From: Rahnella perminowiae
GTDB taxonomy: Bacteria; Pseudomonadota; Gammaproteobacteria; Enterobacterales; Enterobacteriaceae
Assembly (NCBI RefSeq): GCF_019049755.1
Contig: NZ_JAFMOS010000624.1
Span: 1 to 36,050 of the forward strand
Direction of reading: 5' to 3'
Length of the DNA stretch: 36,050 bases
In this document: piece by piece, positions 11,947-20,462 of the stretch
Layout: every line of letters starts with the position of its first letter
How positions within the stretch are numbered: the first letter of the stretch is position 1
Made by a program: the position numbers and the translations under genes
The notes under the pieces: generated by a model
What the model was told of the DNA's origin: nothing
Seen by the model: only the letters and a program-made list of their open reading frames with translations
Database searches by the model: none

Positions 11947-12482
11947 AAATGTTCAACTGGTTCCGCATTGCCGTGACAGCCTTCGCGGCTGTTTTTATCG
12001 CGCTGATGATATTTCTGGCATTTCATTTTTACGGTAAATCCGTGGAAGCGAAAGGGCAGGTCACCCAGCTCCAGTCAGATAACGCCCTTCAGTCAGAAAC
12101 CATCTCAACCCAGGCGTTTAATTTTCAGCGCTCAAATCAGATTGCTGGCGCTGCACAGCTATACGCAGTGCAAATCGTTGGTAAAAGCCAGGAGAGAGAA
12201 ATTGAATACCGGACGATTATTAAACGCGATCCTGCCAGCAGCAAGTGTGTTGATTCTGCTGTTGCTGACCGGCTGCTCGAATACACGAACAGTTTACGTG
12301 CCAGCGCAATGCACACCGATACCGGCCAGCCTGCTGCAAAAAGTAGCGCCACCGCTTCCACCGGCTGCAGATTGACCTATGGGCAGGCTGTTTACTGGAT
12401 TGACCCGCTACTTACGGCGATTGATCAGCTAAATAACCAGCTCGACGGTATTAAACAGGCAGAAGAGGCCAGACAGAAATGA
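11943..12482 (+). CDS. Rz: Rz-like inner-membrane spanin (DUF2514 type)
   Basis: A 179-residue protein with one N-terminal membrane span (residues about 8-30, IAVTAFAAVFIALMIFLAF) and a long periplasmic part with helical, coiled-coil character. The position after the endolysin, the ATGA overlap at 11943-11946 and the Rz1 frame nested inside identify it as the inner-membrane spanin. The spanin pair fuses inner and outer membranes in the last step of lysis. The C-terminal RLTYGQAVYWIDPLLTAIDQ is typical of DUF2514 proteins. Confidence 0.8.
   Translation: MKMFNWFRIAVTAFAAVFIALMIFLAFHFYGKSVEAKGQVTQLQSDNALQSETISTQAFNFQRSNQIAGAAQLYAVQIVGKSQEREIEYRTIIKRDPASSKCVDSAVADRLLEYTNSLRASAMHTDTGQPAAKSSATASTGCRLTYGQAVYWIDPLLTAIDQLNNQLDGIKQAEEARQK
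12202..12375 (+). CDS. Rz1: Rz1-like outer-membrane spanin lipoprotein, nested in Rz
   Basis: A 57-residue lipoprotein in the +1 frame, entirely inside the Rz gene. A hydrophobic signal (ILPAASVLILLLLTGC) ends in a lipobox LLTGC, so Cys25 should be lipidated and the protein anchored in the outer membrane. The mature part is proline-rich (PAQCTPIPASLLQK and PPLPP), as in lambda Rz1. The start is TTG 12202 with AGGAGAG upstream; the in-frame ATG at 12142 would put 20 extra residues before the signal. Complete nesting is the lambda arrangement. Confidence 0.82.
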   Translation: MNTGRLLNAILPAASVLILLLLTGCSNTRTVYVPAQCTPIPASLLQKVAPPLPPAAD

Positions 12483-13036
12483 TTAAGCGTTTTTTTGCAT
12501 GGCTGAAAAGCATCTATTTACACCCAGCCGAACCGGCTGAATCCCAACCGAAGGAAAACATTGTGAAATTAGCACTCGTTTCGATTATCACCAGCCAGCT
12601 GGCCGACGGCGCGGCTGCAAATACTGTTCAGGCCACGTTGACCGATAATGCCGATGCAATTCAGCCCGGTGCCGTAGTGAACTTTACTGCGGACAACGGC
12701 GCAACCGTCACACCTACCAGCGCACTGACCGACGCAAACGGCCAGATTACTGTTGGCCTGGTCAGCTCCACTGTTGGCGCATCAACGTTAACGGCAACTG
12801 CTGCTGACGGCACAACGGTTAGCATTCAGGTTCACTTCGTCGCAGTTCCAGCGCCAGTCATTGAAGTAGCAGACCCCGAACAAACAGCGAGCGTCGCACC
12901 TGTTGCTTTATCCCCGCTGGAAACTATGAAAGCAGATTTCGATAAAGTGGTCGCATTCATCGAGCACGGTATCGAAGTTCTGGGCAAAGATGCAGAAGCT
13001 GATCTGGTGGCACTGAAAAATAAATTCCTGCTCTAA
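12479..13036 (+). CDS. Ig-like (Big_1-type) domain protein
   Basis: A 185-residue protein. After an amphipathic N-terminus, residues about 30-122 form one bacterial Ig-like domain of the invasin/intimin group (SQLADGAAANTVQATLTDN, then DANGQITVGLVSSTVG and TLTATAADGTTVSIQV). A proline/alanine-rich linker and a C-terminal helical part follow. Phages use such domains on virion surfaces for weak carbohydrate binding, but this gene sits at the end of the lysis cassette, coupled to Rz by an ATGA overlap. Whether it is a virion decoration or a lysogenic-conversion protein cannot be told. Confidence 0.7.
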   Translation: MIKRFFAWLKSIYLHPAEPAESQPKENIVKLALVSIITSQLADGAAANTVQATLTDNADAIQPGAVVNFTADNGATVTPTSALTDANGQITVGLVSSTVGASTLTATAADGTTVSIQVHFVAVPAPVIEVADPEQTASVAPVALSPLETMKADFDKVVAFIEHGIEVLGKDAEADLVALKNKFLL

Positions 13037-13080
13037 GTAGCATTACAGGTGGCTTTCAATGAGAGCCATCGATAATGCTT

Positions 13081-13108
13081 TTGCCGCCATGAAATTTATG
13101 GGTATATT
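13081..13108 (+). promoter_or_regulatory. Candidate promoter for the small gene at 13137
   Basis: TTGCCG (13081-13086) and TATATT (13103-13108), 16-base spacer, 29 bases upstream of the start codon. With the terminator at 13366 it would make a stand-alone unit. Confidence 0.35.
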
Positions 13109-13136
13109 TAGTTTCTATTAGCAAAAGGAGGTTGTG

Positions 13137-13346
13137 ATGTTAGAAAATTTTCCACTGAGAGATACCACCGATGAACTTAAGCTTCAACGACGCGTTTTAG
13201 CTGTAGCTGCGGCCTTGGAAATTGCTAAGGTTTCGGCGTCCGCGTCAGGACGGGCACATTCTGACAAGGTAGCTGACGATCTCAGATACACAGCAGAAAA
13301 CATTCAAAATCTGGCTGATGCAATTCTGACGGCAATCGAAAAATAA
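13137..13346 (+). CDS. 69-residue protein in a stand-alone unit, unknown
   Basis: A short helical protein (RRVLAVAAALEIAKVSASAS and NIQNLADAILTAIEK). ATG 13137 is preferred over the GTG at 13134 because AGGAGG at 13126-13131 is five bases upstream. A possible own promoter (13081-13108) and a terminator (13366-13387) frame it, the layout of a moron expressed from a prophage. No family is recognised. Confidence 0.55.
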   Translation: MLENFPLRDTTDELKLQRRVLAVAAALEIAKVSASASGRAHSDKVADDLRYTAENIQNLADAILTAIEK

Positions 13347-13365
13347 TTCGTTTGAGCTCACAGCA

Positions 13366-13387
13366 GCCGCCTCCGGGCGGTTTTTTT
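13366..13387 (+). terminator. Rho-independent terminator before the packaging genes
   Basis: CCGCC (13367-13371) pairs with GGCGG (13376-13380), followed by TTTTTTT. It lies between the small gene and terS, so late transcripts need antitermination to pass it. Confidence 0.75.
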
Positions 13388-13428
13388 ATGCCCGTAGTTA
13401 CCTGCGGAAAGTAAACCCTGGAGGAGGT

Positions 13429-14196
13429 ATGGCAAGAAAGGATTGGGGCGAGCTACAAAAACAGTTCCTGTCCGACCATGCCGCAACGGGAATTCCCCCC
13501 GAAGAATGGTGTAAAGCGCAGGGGCTGAACTACAACACAGCAAAGCGCTATATCACGATTGCGAAAAGAAATGCGAATTCGCAGAAGGCAGAAAAAAAAA
13601 CTGCGAATTTGCGAATTGCGAAAAGCGAAAAGAAACGCGCTGCATCTGGGAAAAAATTTGAGCCGCGTGAAGAATCCGCTGATGCGACCCCGCCCCCCGA
13701 AAATACGAAACGGATTCGCGGGTCCAGAAACGCACCGCCAGTTAACGCATTTCAGGAACAGAACACAGCGGCGCTAAAACATGGAGGTTACGCCAGAAGG
13801 CTGCTGCTGAGCGATGAGGTGATTGAGGATGCGAAAGCACTCACACTGAGCGATGAACTGTTTCGCCTACGCGCTGCGAATCTGATTGCTTCTGAAAACA
13901 TTGGGCGCTGGAAAACGCAGTTAGAGGATGCGGAGCCTGACCAGATTAAAGCCTTGATTGAAAAAGGTCGCGCTGCTGAAACGGCGATGATGCGAAACAC
14001 TGTCCGGATTGAATCAATCTGTCGGACGCTTGATATGATCAGCATGAACAAAGCGCTATTGCCTAAAATCGCCGCTGATATCGATTACCGAATAGTTGCC
14101 GCCGACAAGGTGGTTGCAGAGACTGAAAAACTGAAAGGTGAGGGCGGCGATCAGCAGGTCATTGTCCATAATGCACTACCGCTGCCTGGTCAGTAG
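13429..14196 (+). CDS. Terminase small subunit
   Basis: A 255-residue DNA-packaging recognition protein. The N-terminus (WGELQKQFLSDHAATGIPPE, then WCKAQGLNYNTAKRYI) is a helix-turn-helix typical of one terminase small-subunit group. A lysine/arginine-rich linker (residues about 45-80) is encoded by repeated GCGAA sequences, followed by helical oligomerisation segments. GGAGGAGGT precedes the ATG. It lies 196 bases upstream of the large subunit. It should bind pac or cos in phage DNA and hand it to the large subunit. Confidence 0.78.
   Translation: MARKDWGELQKQFLSDHAATGIPPEEWCKAQGLNYNTAKRYITIAKRNANSQKAEKKTANLRIAKSEKKRAASGKKFEPREESADATPPPENTKRIRGSRNAPPVNAFQEQNTAALKHGGYARRLLLSDEVIEDAKALTLSDELFRLRAANLIASENIGRWKTQLEDAEPDQIKALIEKGRAAETAMMRNTVRIESICRTLDMISMNKALLPKIAADIDYRIVAADKVVAETEKLKGEGGDQQVIVHNALPLPGQ
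13559..13632 (+). repeat. GCGAA repeat cluster in terS, candidate pac site
   Basis: TGCGAAAA at 13559-13566, TGCGAATT at 13572, 13602 and 13610, TGCGAAAA at 13617 and GCGAAAAG at 13625, with an A-tract between. Several headful phages place pac within the small-subunit gene; the role here is inferred. Confidence 0.4.
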
Positions 14197-14392
14197 AAAA
14201 CTGTCAAAAATAACCATTTCGAACCGAAAAAACGCTATGCAAAAACAGGCTGGTTTTATGCACCGGTTATGCAGTTGTTTTTTGCTGTTTCCCTTTTGAA
14301 AAACCCCCTTAATACGCCATTCAACCAGTTCGCTCGATGAGTGCTTTCGGCGCGGGGCGGTTAATGGTCATTATGTTAAATAGGGGCTGATT
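14197..14392 (+). other. 196-base gap between terS and terL
   Basis: No convincing gene. It holds three TATGCA copies (14236, 14257, 14268) and A/T-rich tracts. A 20-codon frame from 14238 is open but has no ribosome site. A cleavage site or regulatory sequence is possible but not shown. Confidence 0.3.
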
Positions 14393-15709
14393 TTGGACAT
14401 TTACCTTCAGCCCCTGCATGAGGGGCAAGCCCGAGTATGGATGACCGGGTTGCAGCACCGAAATAACGCCGTCCGTTGCGGTCGACGGTGGGGTAAAACG
14501 GCAATGTTGGTGAATGCGGCCGTGACGTATTCCACCGCGAACTTTAAGCGGCCAGGTCTTGATTTGATGGCCGGCGCGCGCGTGGGGATCTTCACCGCAG
14601 AGTATCGCCAATATCAGGAAATTTTCGACAAGCTGGTTGAGTATCTTGGTCCATTAATCAAAACGCAAAGTCGTTCGGAGAAGCGAATACTCCTCAGGAA
14701 CGGCGGCAAAATTGACTTTTGGGTAACCAATGACAACAAACTCGCCGGACGTGGCCGCGAATATGAATTGGTGCTCATCGATGAGGCTGCTTTCACTAAG
14801 TCGCCTGAAATGCTCCGCGAAATATGGCCCAAATCCATTAAACCAACGCTGCTGACCACAAAAGGCCGCGCGATGGTGTTCTCCACGCCAGATGGTGTGG
14901 ATGAGGATAATTTCTTTTGGGCAATCTGTAACGATAAGTCTCTTGGTTTTTTCGAGCATCACGCTCCCACCTCATCCAACCCGTTCGTTCCTCCCGAAGA
15001 ACTGGAGAATGAAAGGCTACTGTGCGAACCCCGCGTGTTCCGCCAGGAGTTTCTTGCTGAGTTTGTCGATTGGTCTACAGACGCCCTGTTCGATATTGAA
15101 AAGCTTCTTGTTGAAAGTCTCCCAGTCGATTACCCGCCGCACTGCTCCGCCGTGTTCGCTGTTATGGATACCGCCGTAAAGGGCGGTACTGAGCATGACG
15201 GCACCGCAGTCGTGTACTTCGCTCTGGAAAGCATGGGCACCCAGAAACTGACGATCCTTGACTGGGATGTTGTACAGATTGATGGCGCGCTATTGGAAGA
15301 ATTTATGCCGTCGGTATTTAGTCGGCTGGAAGCACTCAGCGCCGAATGCCGGGCAATAAGCGGCGCGGTTGGAGTGTTCATTGAAGATGCATCAATGGGC
15401 AGTATCTTGCTTCAAAAAGGTACTGCGGCTGGTTGGCCGGTCCAGGCAATCGAATCAACGCTGACCAGCAAAGGCAAAGATGAGCGCGGGGTCATGTCGT
15501 CCGGGTACCACTACCGTGGACTGGCAAAGATGTCGCGCTATGCATACGAAAAGACGCTGCCTTTCAAAGGCGCCGTTGCCAATCACCTGTTTAAGCAAAT
15601 TTCTCGCTTTCACCTCGCCGATAAAAACGCTCACAAACGGGCTGATGACCTTCTTGACTGCTACATGTACGGCCTGATCCTTGCGTTCGGCAACGGAGAT
15701 GCTTTGTAG
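14393..15709 (+). CDS. Terminase large subunit (packaging ATPase/nuclease)
   Basis: A 438-residue packaging motor. Walker A is GRRWGKT (residues 30-36) and Walker B is VLIDEA with Asp130-Glu131. The C-terminal RNase-H-like nuclease carries acidic residues in VMDTAVKG, VFIEDA and RADDLLDC. It cuts concatemeric DNA and pumps it into the prohead. The start is a TTG with AGGGG six bases upstream; the next Met (residue 17) would remove residues that precede Walker A in relatives. Length fits the family. Confidence 0.88.
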   Translation: MDIYLQPLHEGQARVWMTGLQHRNNAVRCGRRWGKTAMLVNAAVTYSTANFKRPGLDLMAGARVGIFTAEYRQYQEIFDKLVEYLGPLIKTQSRSEKRILLRNGGKIDFWVTNDNKLAGRGREYELVLIDEAAFTKSPEMLREIWPKSIKPTLLTTKGRAMVFSTPDGVDEDNFFWAICNDKSLGFFEHHAPTSSNPFVPPEELENERLLCEPRVFRQEFLAEFVDWSTDALFDIEKLLVESLPVDYPPHCSAVFAVMDTAVKGGTEHDGTAVVYFALESMGTQKLTILDWDVVQIDGALLEEFMPSVFSRLEALSAECRAISGAVGVFIEDASMGSILLQKGTAAGWPVQAIESTLTSKGKDERGVMSSGYHYRGLAKMSRYAYEKTLPFKGAVANHLFKQISRFHLADKNAHKRADDLLDCYMYGLILAFGNGDAL

Positions 15710-15744
15710 CGCGTTGGTGATGCCATGAGTAACAAGGATCTCTG

Positions 15745-17172
15745 ATGTCAGACGATAACGAAATTGATATGGGCAGCAATATTGGCCGACTTACTCAGGT
15801 TCTGGAAAGCGAAGGTATTGAGCCTGGCTCTCAGGTCGGTTATGAAATCTGCAAGCTGATTTATCTTTACCACCCGCTGGGCGGGAAGATGGTAGACCGT
15901 CCGATTAAATTAGCGATGGGTGAATCGCGAACGGTCCATGTGACGCGTGGTCCGGAAAAGCGGCTTCGCGAAGCATTTGAGGCTGAGTGGAAAGTCATTA
16001 AAGCCGATAAGATAATCGCCAATGTGGCCCGCCAGTCGCGGATTTACGGCGTTGGGGCTGTGGTGATGCTTATCGATGGTCAGGATGCGAATTCCGCCGT
16101 GGAATTTAGCGACCTGTATAAACAGGGGGTGACGTTCAATGTCCTCGACCCGATGAATACAGCCGGTTCTATTGTTCTTAATCAGGATCCGAACAGCCCC
16201 GATTTTCAGAAAGTTTCAAGCGTCAGCGCCGCAGGGAAGGCGTACCACCAAAGCCGGTGCTGCGTAATGATGAATGAGGAGCCTATCTATCTGGCTTACA
16301 CCTCATCAGCCTTCGGTTTCTCCGGGCGCAGCGTATTCCAACGGGCGCTCTATCCGCTGAAATCTTTTATTCAGTCGATGCGCGCAGATGACATGGTGAC
16401 CATTAAGGCTGGGCTGCTGGTGGCCTTTATCCAGCAGGCTGGCTCTGTAGTGACCAAAGCTATGCAGGCAATGTCAGGTATCAAGCGGGCAATGTTGAAA
16501 CGGGGGGCTAACGGGGATGTATTGCAAATAGGACTACAGGACCGCATTGAGTCGCTGGATCTGCAAAACCTCGAAAAACCACTCGATACCGCAAGAAATC
16601 ATATCCTGGCAAATATCGCGACTGCCGCGGACATGCCTGCAATCCTGCTGAACAGCGAGACATTCACGCGAGGGTTTGGGGAGGGCACCGAAGATGCAAA
16701 AGCCGTGGCGCAGTATATCGATGATGTGCGCAAGGATTTGCAGCCGCTCTACGATTTCTTTGTGAGGATTGTCCAATACCGTGCCTGGTCGCCTGATTTC
16801 TTCGAGGCTTTACAGTCTGATCTGCCTGAGTACCAGAAAATATCCTATTCCACCGCGTTCACTTCTTGGATTAATAACTTTGAATACACCTGGCCTTCCG
16901 CGCTTAAAGAACCGGAAAGCGAAAAGGTGAAAGTGGATGAAACCCGGTTCAAAGCGATTACTGAAATGTTGACCGCATTGCTCCCGCAATTAGCTGACGA
17001 CCCAGAGAACCGGGCGACGCTCATCAAGTGGGCTTGTGAAAACGCCAACATGAACGAGCATCTGTTTGCTGACAGGCTCGAACTGGATTACGACCTATTG
17101 CGGGAAAACCCTCCACAAAAACCACCGGCACCAGGGGACGGAAATGAACTCTTTCCTGAAAGAGCTGCGTGA
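15745..17172 (+). CDS. Portal protein (DUF1073 type)
   Basis: A 475-residue protein. The segment LYHPLGGKMVDRPIKLAMGE, then RQSRIYGVGAVVMLIDG and SETFTRGFGEGTEDAKAVAQ, is the pattern of DUF1073 portal proteins. Twelve copies form the head vertex ring through which DNA passes and to which the tail attaches. It follows terL, as usual, and overlaps the head-morphogenesis gene start by 29 bases. No fused extra domain is visible. Confidence 0.82.
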   Translation: MSDDNEIDMGSNIGRLTQVLESEGIEPGSQVGYEICKLIYLYHPLGGKMVDRPIKLAMGESRTVHVTRGPEKRLREAFEAEWKVIKADKIIANVARQSRIYGVGAVVMLIDGQDANSAVEFSDLYKQGVTFNVLDPMNTAGSIVLNQDPNSPDFQKVSSVSAAGKAYHQSRCCVMMNEEPIYLAYTSSAFGFSGRSVFQRALYPLKSFIQSMRADDMVTIKAGLLVAFIQQAGSVVTKAMQAMSGIKRAMLKRGANGDVLQIGLQDRIESLDLQNLEKPLDTARNHILANIATAADMPAILLNSETFTRGFGEGTEDAKAVAQYIDDVRKDLQPLYDFFVRIVQYRAWSPDFFEALQSDLPEYQKISYSTAFTSWINNFEYTWPSALKEPESEKVKVDETRFKAITEMLTALLPQLADDPENRATLIKWACENANMNEHLFADRLELDYDLLRENPPQKPPAPGDGNELFPERAA

Positions 17173-17968
17173 CGCAATCAAGGATTTTTTAGAGCGCGGC
17201 TACAGCAGCGAGGACCAGTTAATCACCTGGATGGAGCGCCTGCGCAATGCCACTGACGAAAAAGTTAACGGCAATGACTATTACACACAGGTTTCTCGTC
17301 GTTTCACTGCTGCTTACGACATGGAAGTTAACCGCGAGAAGGCGCTTAAGCGCCACCCTGGCGTAAGCCGGTTTACCCTGAATTACGTCGAGCCCAAACT
17401 CCGTTCTGAGCTGGATCGCCGCATCATGGCCGCAACGGACCTGATCAAACTGAACAGGACACAGGCGGTTGATAAGACACTCCAGAGATTCAGCGGCTGG
17501 GCGACCAGCATCCCGCCGATTACATCGATCAGCCCCGGACTATCTGCGTCCTCGCGGTCGGGCGTAATAAGTACAAGCCAGGATATTGCCAAGTCAGCGC
17601 AGCAAATCGACTTCGAAGAGCGGCGCGTGATGATTGATCAGTCTCATAAGCTGATCGCCAATATCGACAATATCATCGCCACAGAAGGCGGTGCGCTGGC
17701 GGCGGTATGGCATAGCCACTGGAGACAGCCCAATTATGACTATCGGGAGCCTCACAAGCATCGTGATCTGCTGGCGTACGCTATTCGCGGCAACTGGGCG
17801 ATGAAAAAAGGGCTGATGCGAGCGGGGGATAACGGTTTTCTGGATGAGGTTACGCAACCGGCAGAAGAGGTTTTTTGCCGCTGTTACCTGACCTATGTAT
17901 ACAACCTGCGCAGCCTGCCGAAAGACATGCTGACGAAAAAAGGCGAGGCGTTTCTTCTCGCAGCATAA
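17144..17968 (+). CDS. Minor head protein (Mu F / SPP1 gp7 type)
   Basis: A 274-residue head morphogenesis protein. The C-terminal block ends with PAEEVFCRCYLTYVYNLRSL, the Cys-rich signature of the Mu gpF/SPP1 gp7 group, and a HWRQPNYDYREPHKHRDLL segment lies before it. ATG 17144 is chosen because it follows GGGGACGG and a frame from 17066 would overlap the portal gene much further. Such proteins stay inside the head near the portal and help assembly. Confidence 0.75.
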   Translation: MNSFLKELRDAIKDFLERGYSSEDQLITWMERLRNATDEKVNGNDYYTQVSRRFTAAYDMEVNREKALKRHPGVSRFTLNYVEPKLRSELDRRIMAATDLIKLNRTQAVDKTLQRFSGWATSIPPITSISPGLSASSRSGVISTSQDIAKSAQQIDFEERRVMIDQSHKLIANIDNIIATEGGALAAVWHSHWRQPNYDYREPHKHRDLLAYAIRGNWAMKKGLMRAGDNGFLDEVTQPAEEVFCRCYLTYVYNLRSLPKDMLTKKGEAFLLAA

Positions 17969-17980
17969 AAAGGGGGTTAG

Positions 17981-19561
17981 GTGGAAACCTACGCAGCAGG
18001 GATTTTATTCAAATCCGCCGGAAAAGTATTTCTGGTCAAGCGTGGGGATGATGGCACATGGGCAGTACCGGGCGGGAAAATCGATACAGGTGAAACGCCC
18101 GAATTTGCAGCGCGAAGAGAAGTGTTAGAAGAGTGTGGATTTGATTACAGCCCGCCTCTAACCCCTTACAGCCTGATCGGCGGTTACGTCACTTACTCTG
18201 TTGATAATGCCCCGACATTCGAGGCTGTGCTAAACGATGAAAATTCCGCGTGCGGCTGGTTTTCTCGCGATGCGCTTCCCGAACCGCTACACCCTGGCTT
18301 AGCCGCTATGCTCGATGCAGAACCGCTGAACGAAATGGACGTTGCGAAGCTTGTATCTGACGGTCAGCTTTCATCCCCGCAGTATTTCAAAAACATGTAC
18401 CTGTGGGCAATGCGCATTACCGGCACCGGTATAACGTGGCGCTCAGCAGATAAGCAATTCGCATACCGCTCCCCGGAAAACTACCTGAACGAGAATTTTC
18501 TCGCGCGATGTAATGGCCTCCCGGTCATTTGGTGGCATCCAGAAGGAGCGACGCTGAACAGCGAGGAATATGCAGCAAGAACAATCGGGACGATCTGCCT
18601 TGCCTGGCTGGCTGGTGACGAAGTGTGGGGTGTTGCCCGCGTTTATGACACCGAAGCTGCCGAAAACCTGATTTCCAAGCAATTCAGTACATCACCAACA
18701 GTAACCCTATCCGGCGACAGCGATTTTTTAATTCAAGTTGACGGAAAACCGTTACTCCTTGAGGGCGCTCCTGTCCTGCTCGATCACCTGGCTATTTGTG
18801 AGCAAGGCGTTTGGGACAAGCTGGGGGATCCGACGGGTGTTAAATCCGACACACTTTTAAACGAGGTCCATAAAATGGATGAAGATAAATTTGTAGAGCT
18901 TTTCAATAAATGTATGGACGCTCGCTTAGCGAAGGCCGATGCAGAGGCGGAAGCCAAGGCAAAAGCTGATGCCGAAGAGGCGGACAAAAAAGCAAAAGCC
19001 GACGCCGAGGGCAAAGAAGCTGAAGAAGCAAAAGCCAAAAAGGACGCCGAAGAGAAAGAGGCCAAAGAGAAAGCTGATGCCGAAGAAAAGGAAAAGGCTG
19101 ATGCGGAAATGGCAAAAATCCGCGCTGACATGGAAGAAATCAAAGGTCGTGTACCGGAAGAACTGAGCGATGAGGATCGCAATGACATCGCCGATACGCA
19201 ACACAAGGCGGATAGCGTTTTCGCTTCATTCGGTGAGCGTGCCCCGATGGCCGTAGCCGGTGAAAAGCCTCTGGCATACCGCCGCCGCATTCTTACCAAA
19301 CTCCAGCAGCATTCCACCGACTATAAAGCCGTTGACCTGTCGTCAATTTCTGACAGCCAGATGCTTTCCATCGCAGAGAAGCAGATTTACGCCGACGCGC
19401 AGAAATCAGCAGCTTCGAGTTTGGAACCTGGCGCAGGCTTGCGCGAAGTCGTTCGCCAGGATGCGACCGGCCGCAAGATCAGCACTTTCATCGGTGATGC
19501 AGAAAACTGCTGGGGGCCATTCAAAGCCCGCCGCGTTGCTGCTCAATTCTCTAAAGATTAA
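17981..19561 (+). CDS. Nudix hydrolase / prohead protease / scaffold fusion
   Basis: A 526-residue three-part protein. Residues about 1-125 are a Nudix domain with a complete Nudix box (Gly32-X5-Glu38-X7-REVLEECGF, 46-54), so it may hydrolyse a nucleoside diphosphate derivative. Residues about 135-290 resemble DUF2213-type prohead proteases ([48 protein letters not shown]). Residues about 315-375 are a charged coiled-coil of KADAEE-type repeats, and the rest is a scaffold-like C-terminus. Position between minor head protein and decoration/capsid genes fits protease plus scaffold. The GTG start has AGGGGG upstream. The Nudix fusion is the odd part. Confidence 0.8.
   Translation: METYAAGILFKSAGKVFLVKRGDDGTWAVPGGKIDTGETPEFAARREVLEECGFDYSPPLTPYSLIGGYVTYSVDNAPTFEAVLNDENSACGWFSRDALPEPLHPGLAAMLDAEPLNEMDVAKLVSDGQLSSPQYFKNMYLWAMRITGTGITWRSADKQFAYRSPENYLNENFLARCNGLPVIWWHPEGATLNSEEYAARTIGTICLAWLAGDEVWGVARVYDTEAAENLISKQFSTSPTVTLSGDSDFLIQVDGKPLLLEGAPVLLDHLAICEQGVWDKLGDPTGVKSDTLLNEVHKMDEDKFVELFNKCMDARLAKADAEAEAKAKADAEEADKKAKADAEGKEAEEAKAKKDAEEKEAKEKADAEEKEKADAEMAKIRADMEEIKGRVPEELSDEDRNDIADTQHKADSVFASFGERAPMAVAGEKPLAYRRRILTKLQQHSTDYKAVDLSSISDSQMLSIAEKQIYADAQKSAASSLEPGAGLREVVRQDATGRKISTFIGDAENCWGPFKARRVAAQFSKD
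18875..19561 (+). CDS. Probable internal scaffold start within the fusion gene
   Basis: In frame with the fusion gene, ATG 18875 (residue 299) has GAGGT seven bases upstream and falls exactly between the protease-like part and the coiled-coil. It would yield a 228-residue scaffold alone, as lambda makes Nu3 from an internal start in gene C. It is inferred from the ribosome site and the domain boundary. Confidence 0.45.
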   Translation: MDEDKFVELFNKCMDARLAKADAEAEAKAKADAEEADKKAKADAEGKEAEEAKAKKDAEEKEAKEKADAEEKEKADAEMAKIRADMEEIKGRVPEELSDEDRNDIADTQHKADSVFASFGERAPMAVAGEKPLAYRRRILTKLQQHSTDYKAVDLSSISDSQMLSIAEKQIYADAQKSAASSLEPGAGLREVVRQDATGRKISTFIGDAENCWGPFKARRVAAQFSKD

Positions 19562-19574
19562 GCGGAGATAAAAC

Positions 19575-20444
19575 ATGTCAGTATTGACTGTAAACCCAAT
19601 GCAAACCACCAACGCCAAAGGCACTTTTAACATTAAGTCCGAAGGCTTTATTCAGGGCGTCGCCATTGATGATCCTGCCGCTCGTTATGCGCTGGCGTTT
19701 GGTGCGCTTTCAAGTAGCGAAATTAAACCAATGTGGGGCGGCGTGGCCATCAACGAACTGCTACCCGGCGTTAATCCTTCTGCGCGTGGCTCCAACATTA
19801 AACGTGCTACGACACTTTCCGAACTGGTCGGTATCTCGGTATTTAATCAGGCCCATAACGGCCTCGTGACGCCACAATCTCCCGTACCTCTGTTCCTGAG
19901 CAATATGAGCGTGTCCTTCTATCGCTTCGGCTCAGGCGCTCGCGTACCGGTTAAAGCTTCCGACGCCGTTATCGCTCTTGCCGGCACCGGGATTTCCGTA
20001 AATCAGCCATTGGTGTGGAACTTCGCCACCGACAGTCTGGATGTTTTCAGTACGGTTGCGGCCAGTGTAGACACAGCTGGGATTACCTACACCCCCGCAA
20101 CAGCCGCCGCCGACGGTTTTGCAACCGCCACGACTGCCAGCGCACATGGCCTTGCTGTGGGTGCCTACGTGACTATTACCGCGGCTGTCCCTGCTGCATA
20201 CAACGGAACGGTTCAGGTTCTGAGTGTGCCATCTGGGACCATATTCACTTACAAGCCAGCATCAGTGCCTGCCGGTGCGGCGACCACTCAGGGTGCTGTA
20301 GGTGTCACCACGCAATCAGCCGTGGCGCTTCCAGTAAAAATCATTGAAACGCAGATGGGTAATAGCAAAACGGTCGCTTATGACAGCACCACCGGTTTTG
20401 CCACCTGGAACGACAGCGGCAACGTTGCCGTTATTCTGCTGTAA
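19575..20444 (+). CDS. Head decoration/cement-like protein with inserted FCCH-like domain
   Basis: A 289-residue structural protein directly before the major capsid gene. The N-terminal half (QGVAIDDPAARYALAFGALS, then PMWGGVAINELLPG) and the C-terminal end look like one domain. Residues about 163-240 are a separate beta-rich insert (ASAHGLAVGAYVTITAAVPA, then AYNGTVQVLSV and FTYKPASV). The insert has the HGL...G..V.I..V.P.AYNG pattern found in the tail sheath and baseplate J proteins here. The position suggests capsid decoration or cement. No exact family is recognised for the core. Confidence 0.6.
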   Translation: MSVLTVNPMQTTNAKGTFNIKSEGFIQGVAIDDPAARYALAFGALSSSEIKPMWGGVAINELLPGVNPSARGSNIKRATTLSELVGISVFNQAHNGLVTPQSPVPLFLSNMSVSFYRFGSGARVPVKASDAVIALAGTGISVNQPLVWNFATDSLDVFSTVAASVDTAGITYTPATAAADGFATATTASAHGLAVGAYVTITAAVPAAYNGTVQVLSVPSGTIFTYKPASVPAGAATTQGAVGVTTQSAVALPVKIIETQMGNSKTVAYDSTTGFATWNDSGNVAVILL

Positions 20445-20462
20445 CCGAGGAGAGGCTAAGAC

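Noticed and set aside
13050..13068. Eight-base hairpin (TGGCTTTC/GAGAGCCA) after the Ig-like gene
   Set aside because: No T-run follows, so it was not called a terminator; it may still affect mRNA stability.
14321..14611. 96-codon minus-strand frame over the start of terL
   Set aside because: Antisense to conserved terL residues including Walker A, with no promoter or family resemblance.
18937..19110. Tandem repeat in DNA at the scaffold coiled-coil
   Set aside because: The repeats are irregular and follow the KADAEE-type protein repeat; no separate DNA element is needed.
18784..19317. 177-codon serine/alanine-rich minus-strand frame
   Set aside because: It is the reverse reading of the repetitive lysine/glutamate/alanine coiled-coil of the scaffold gene, so low complexity explains it.
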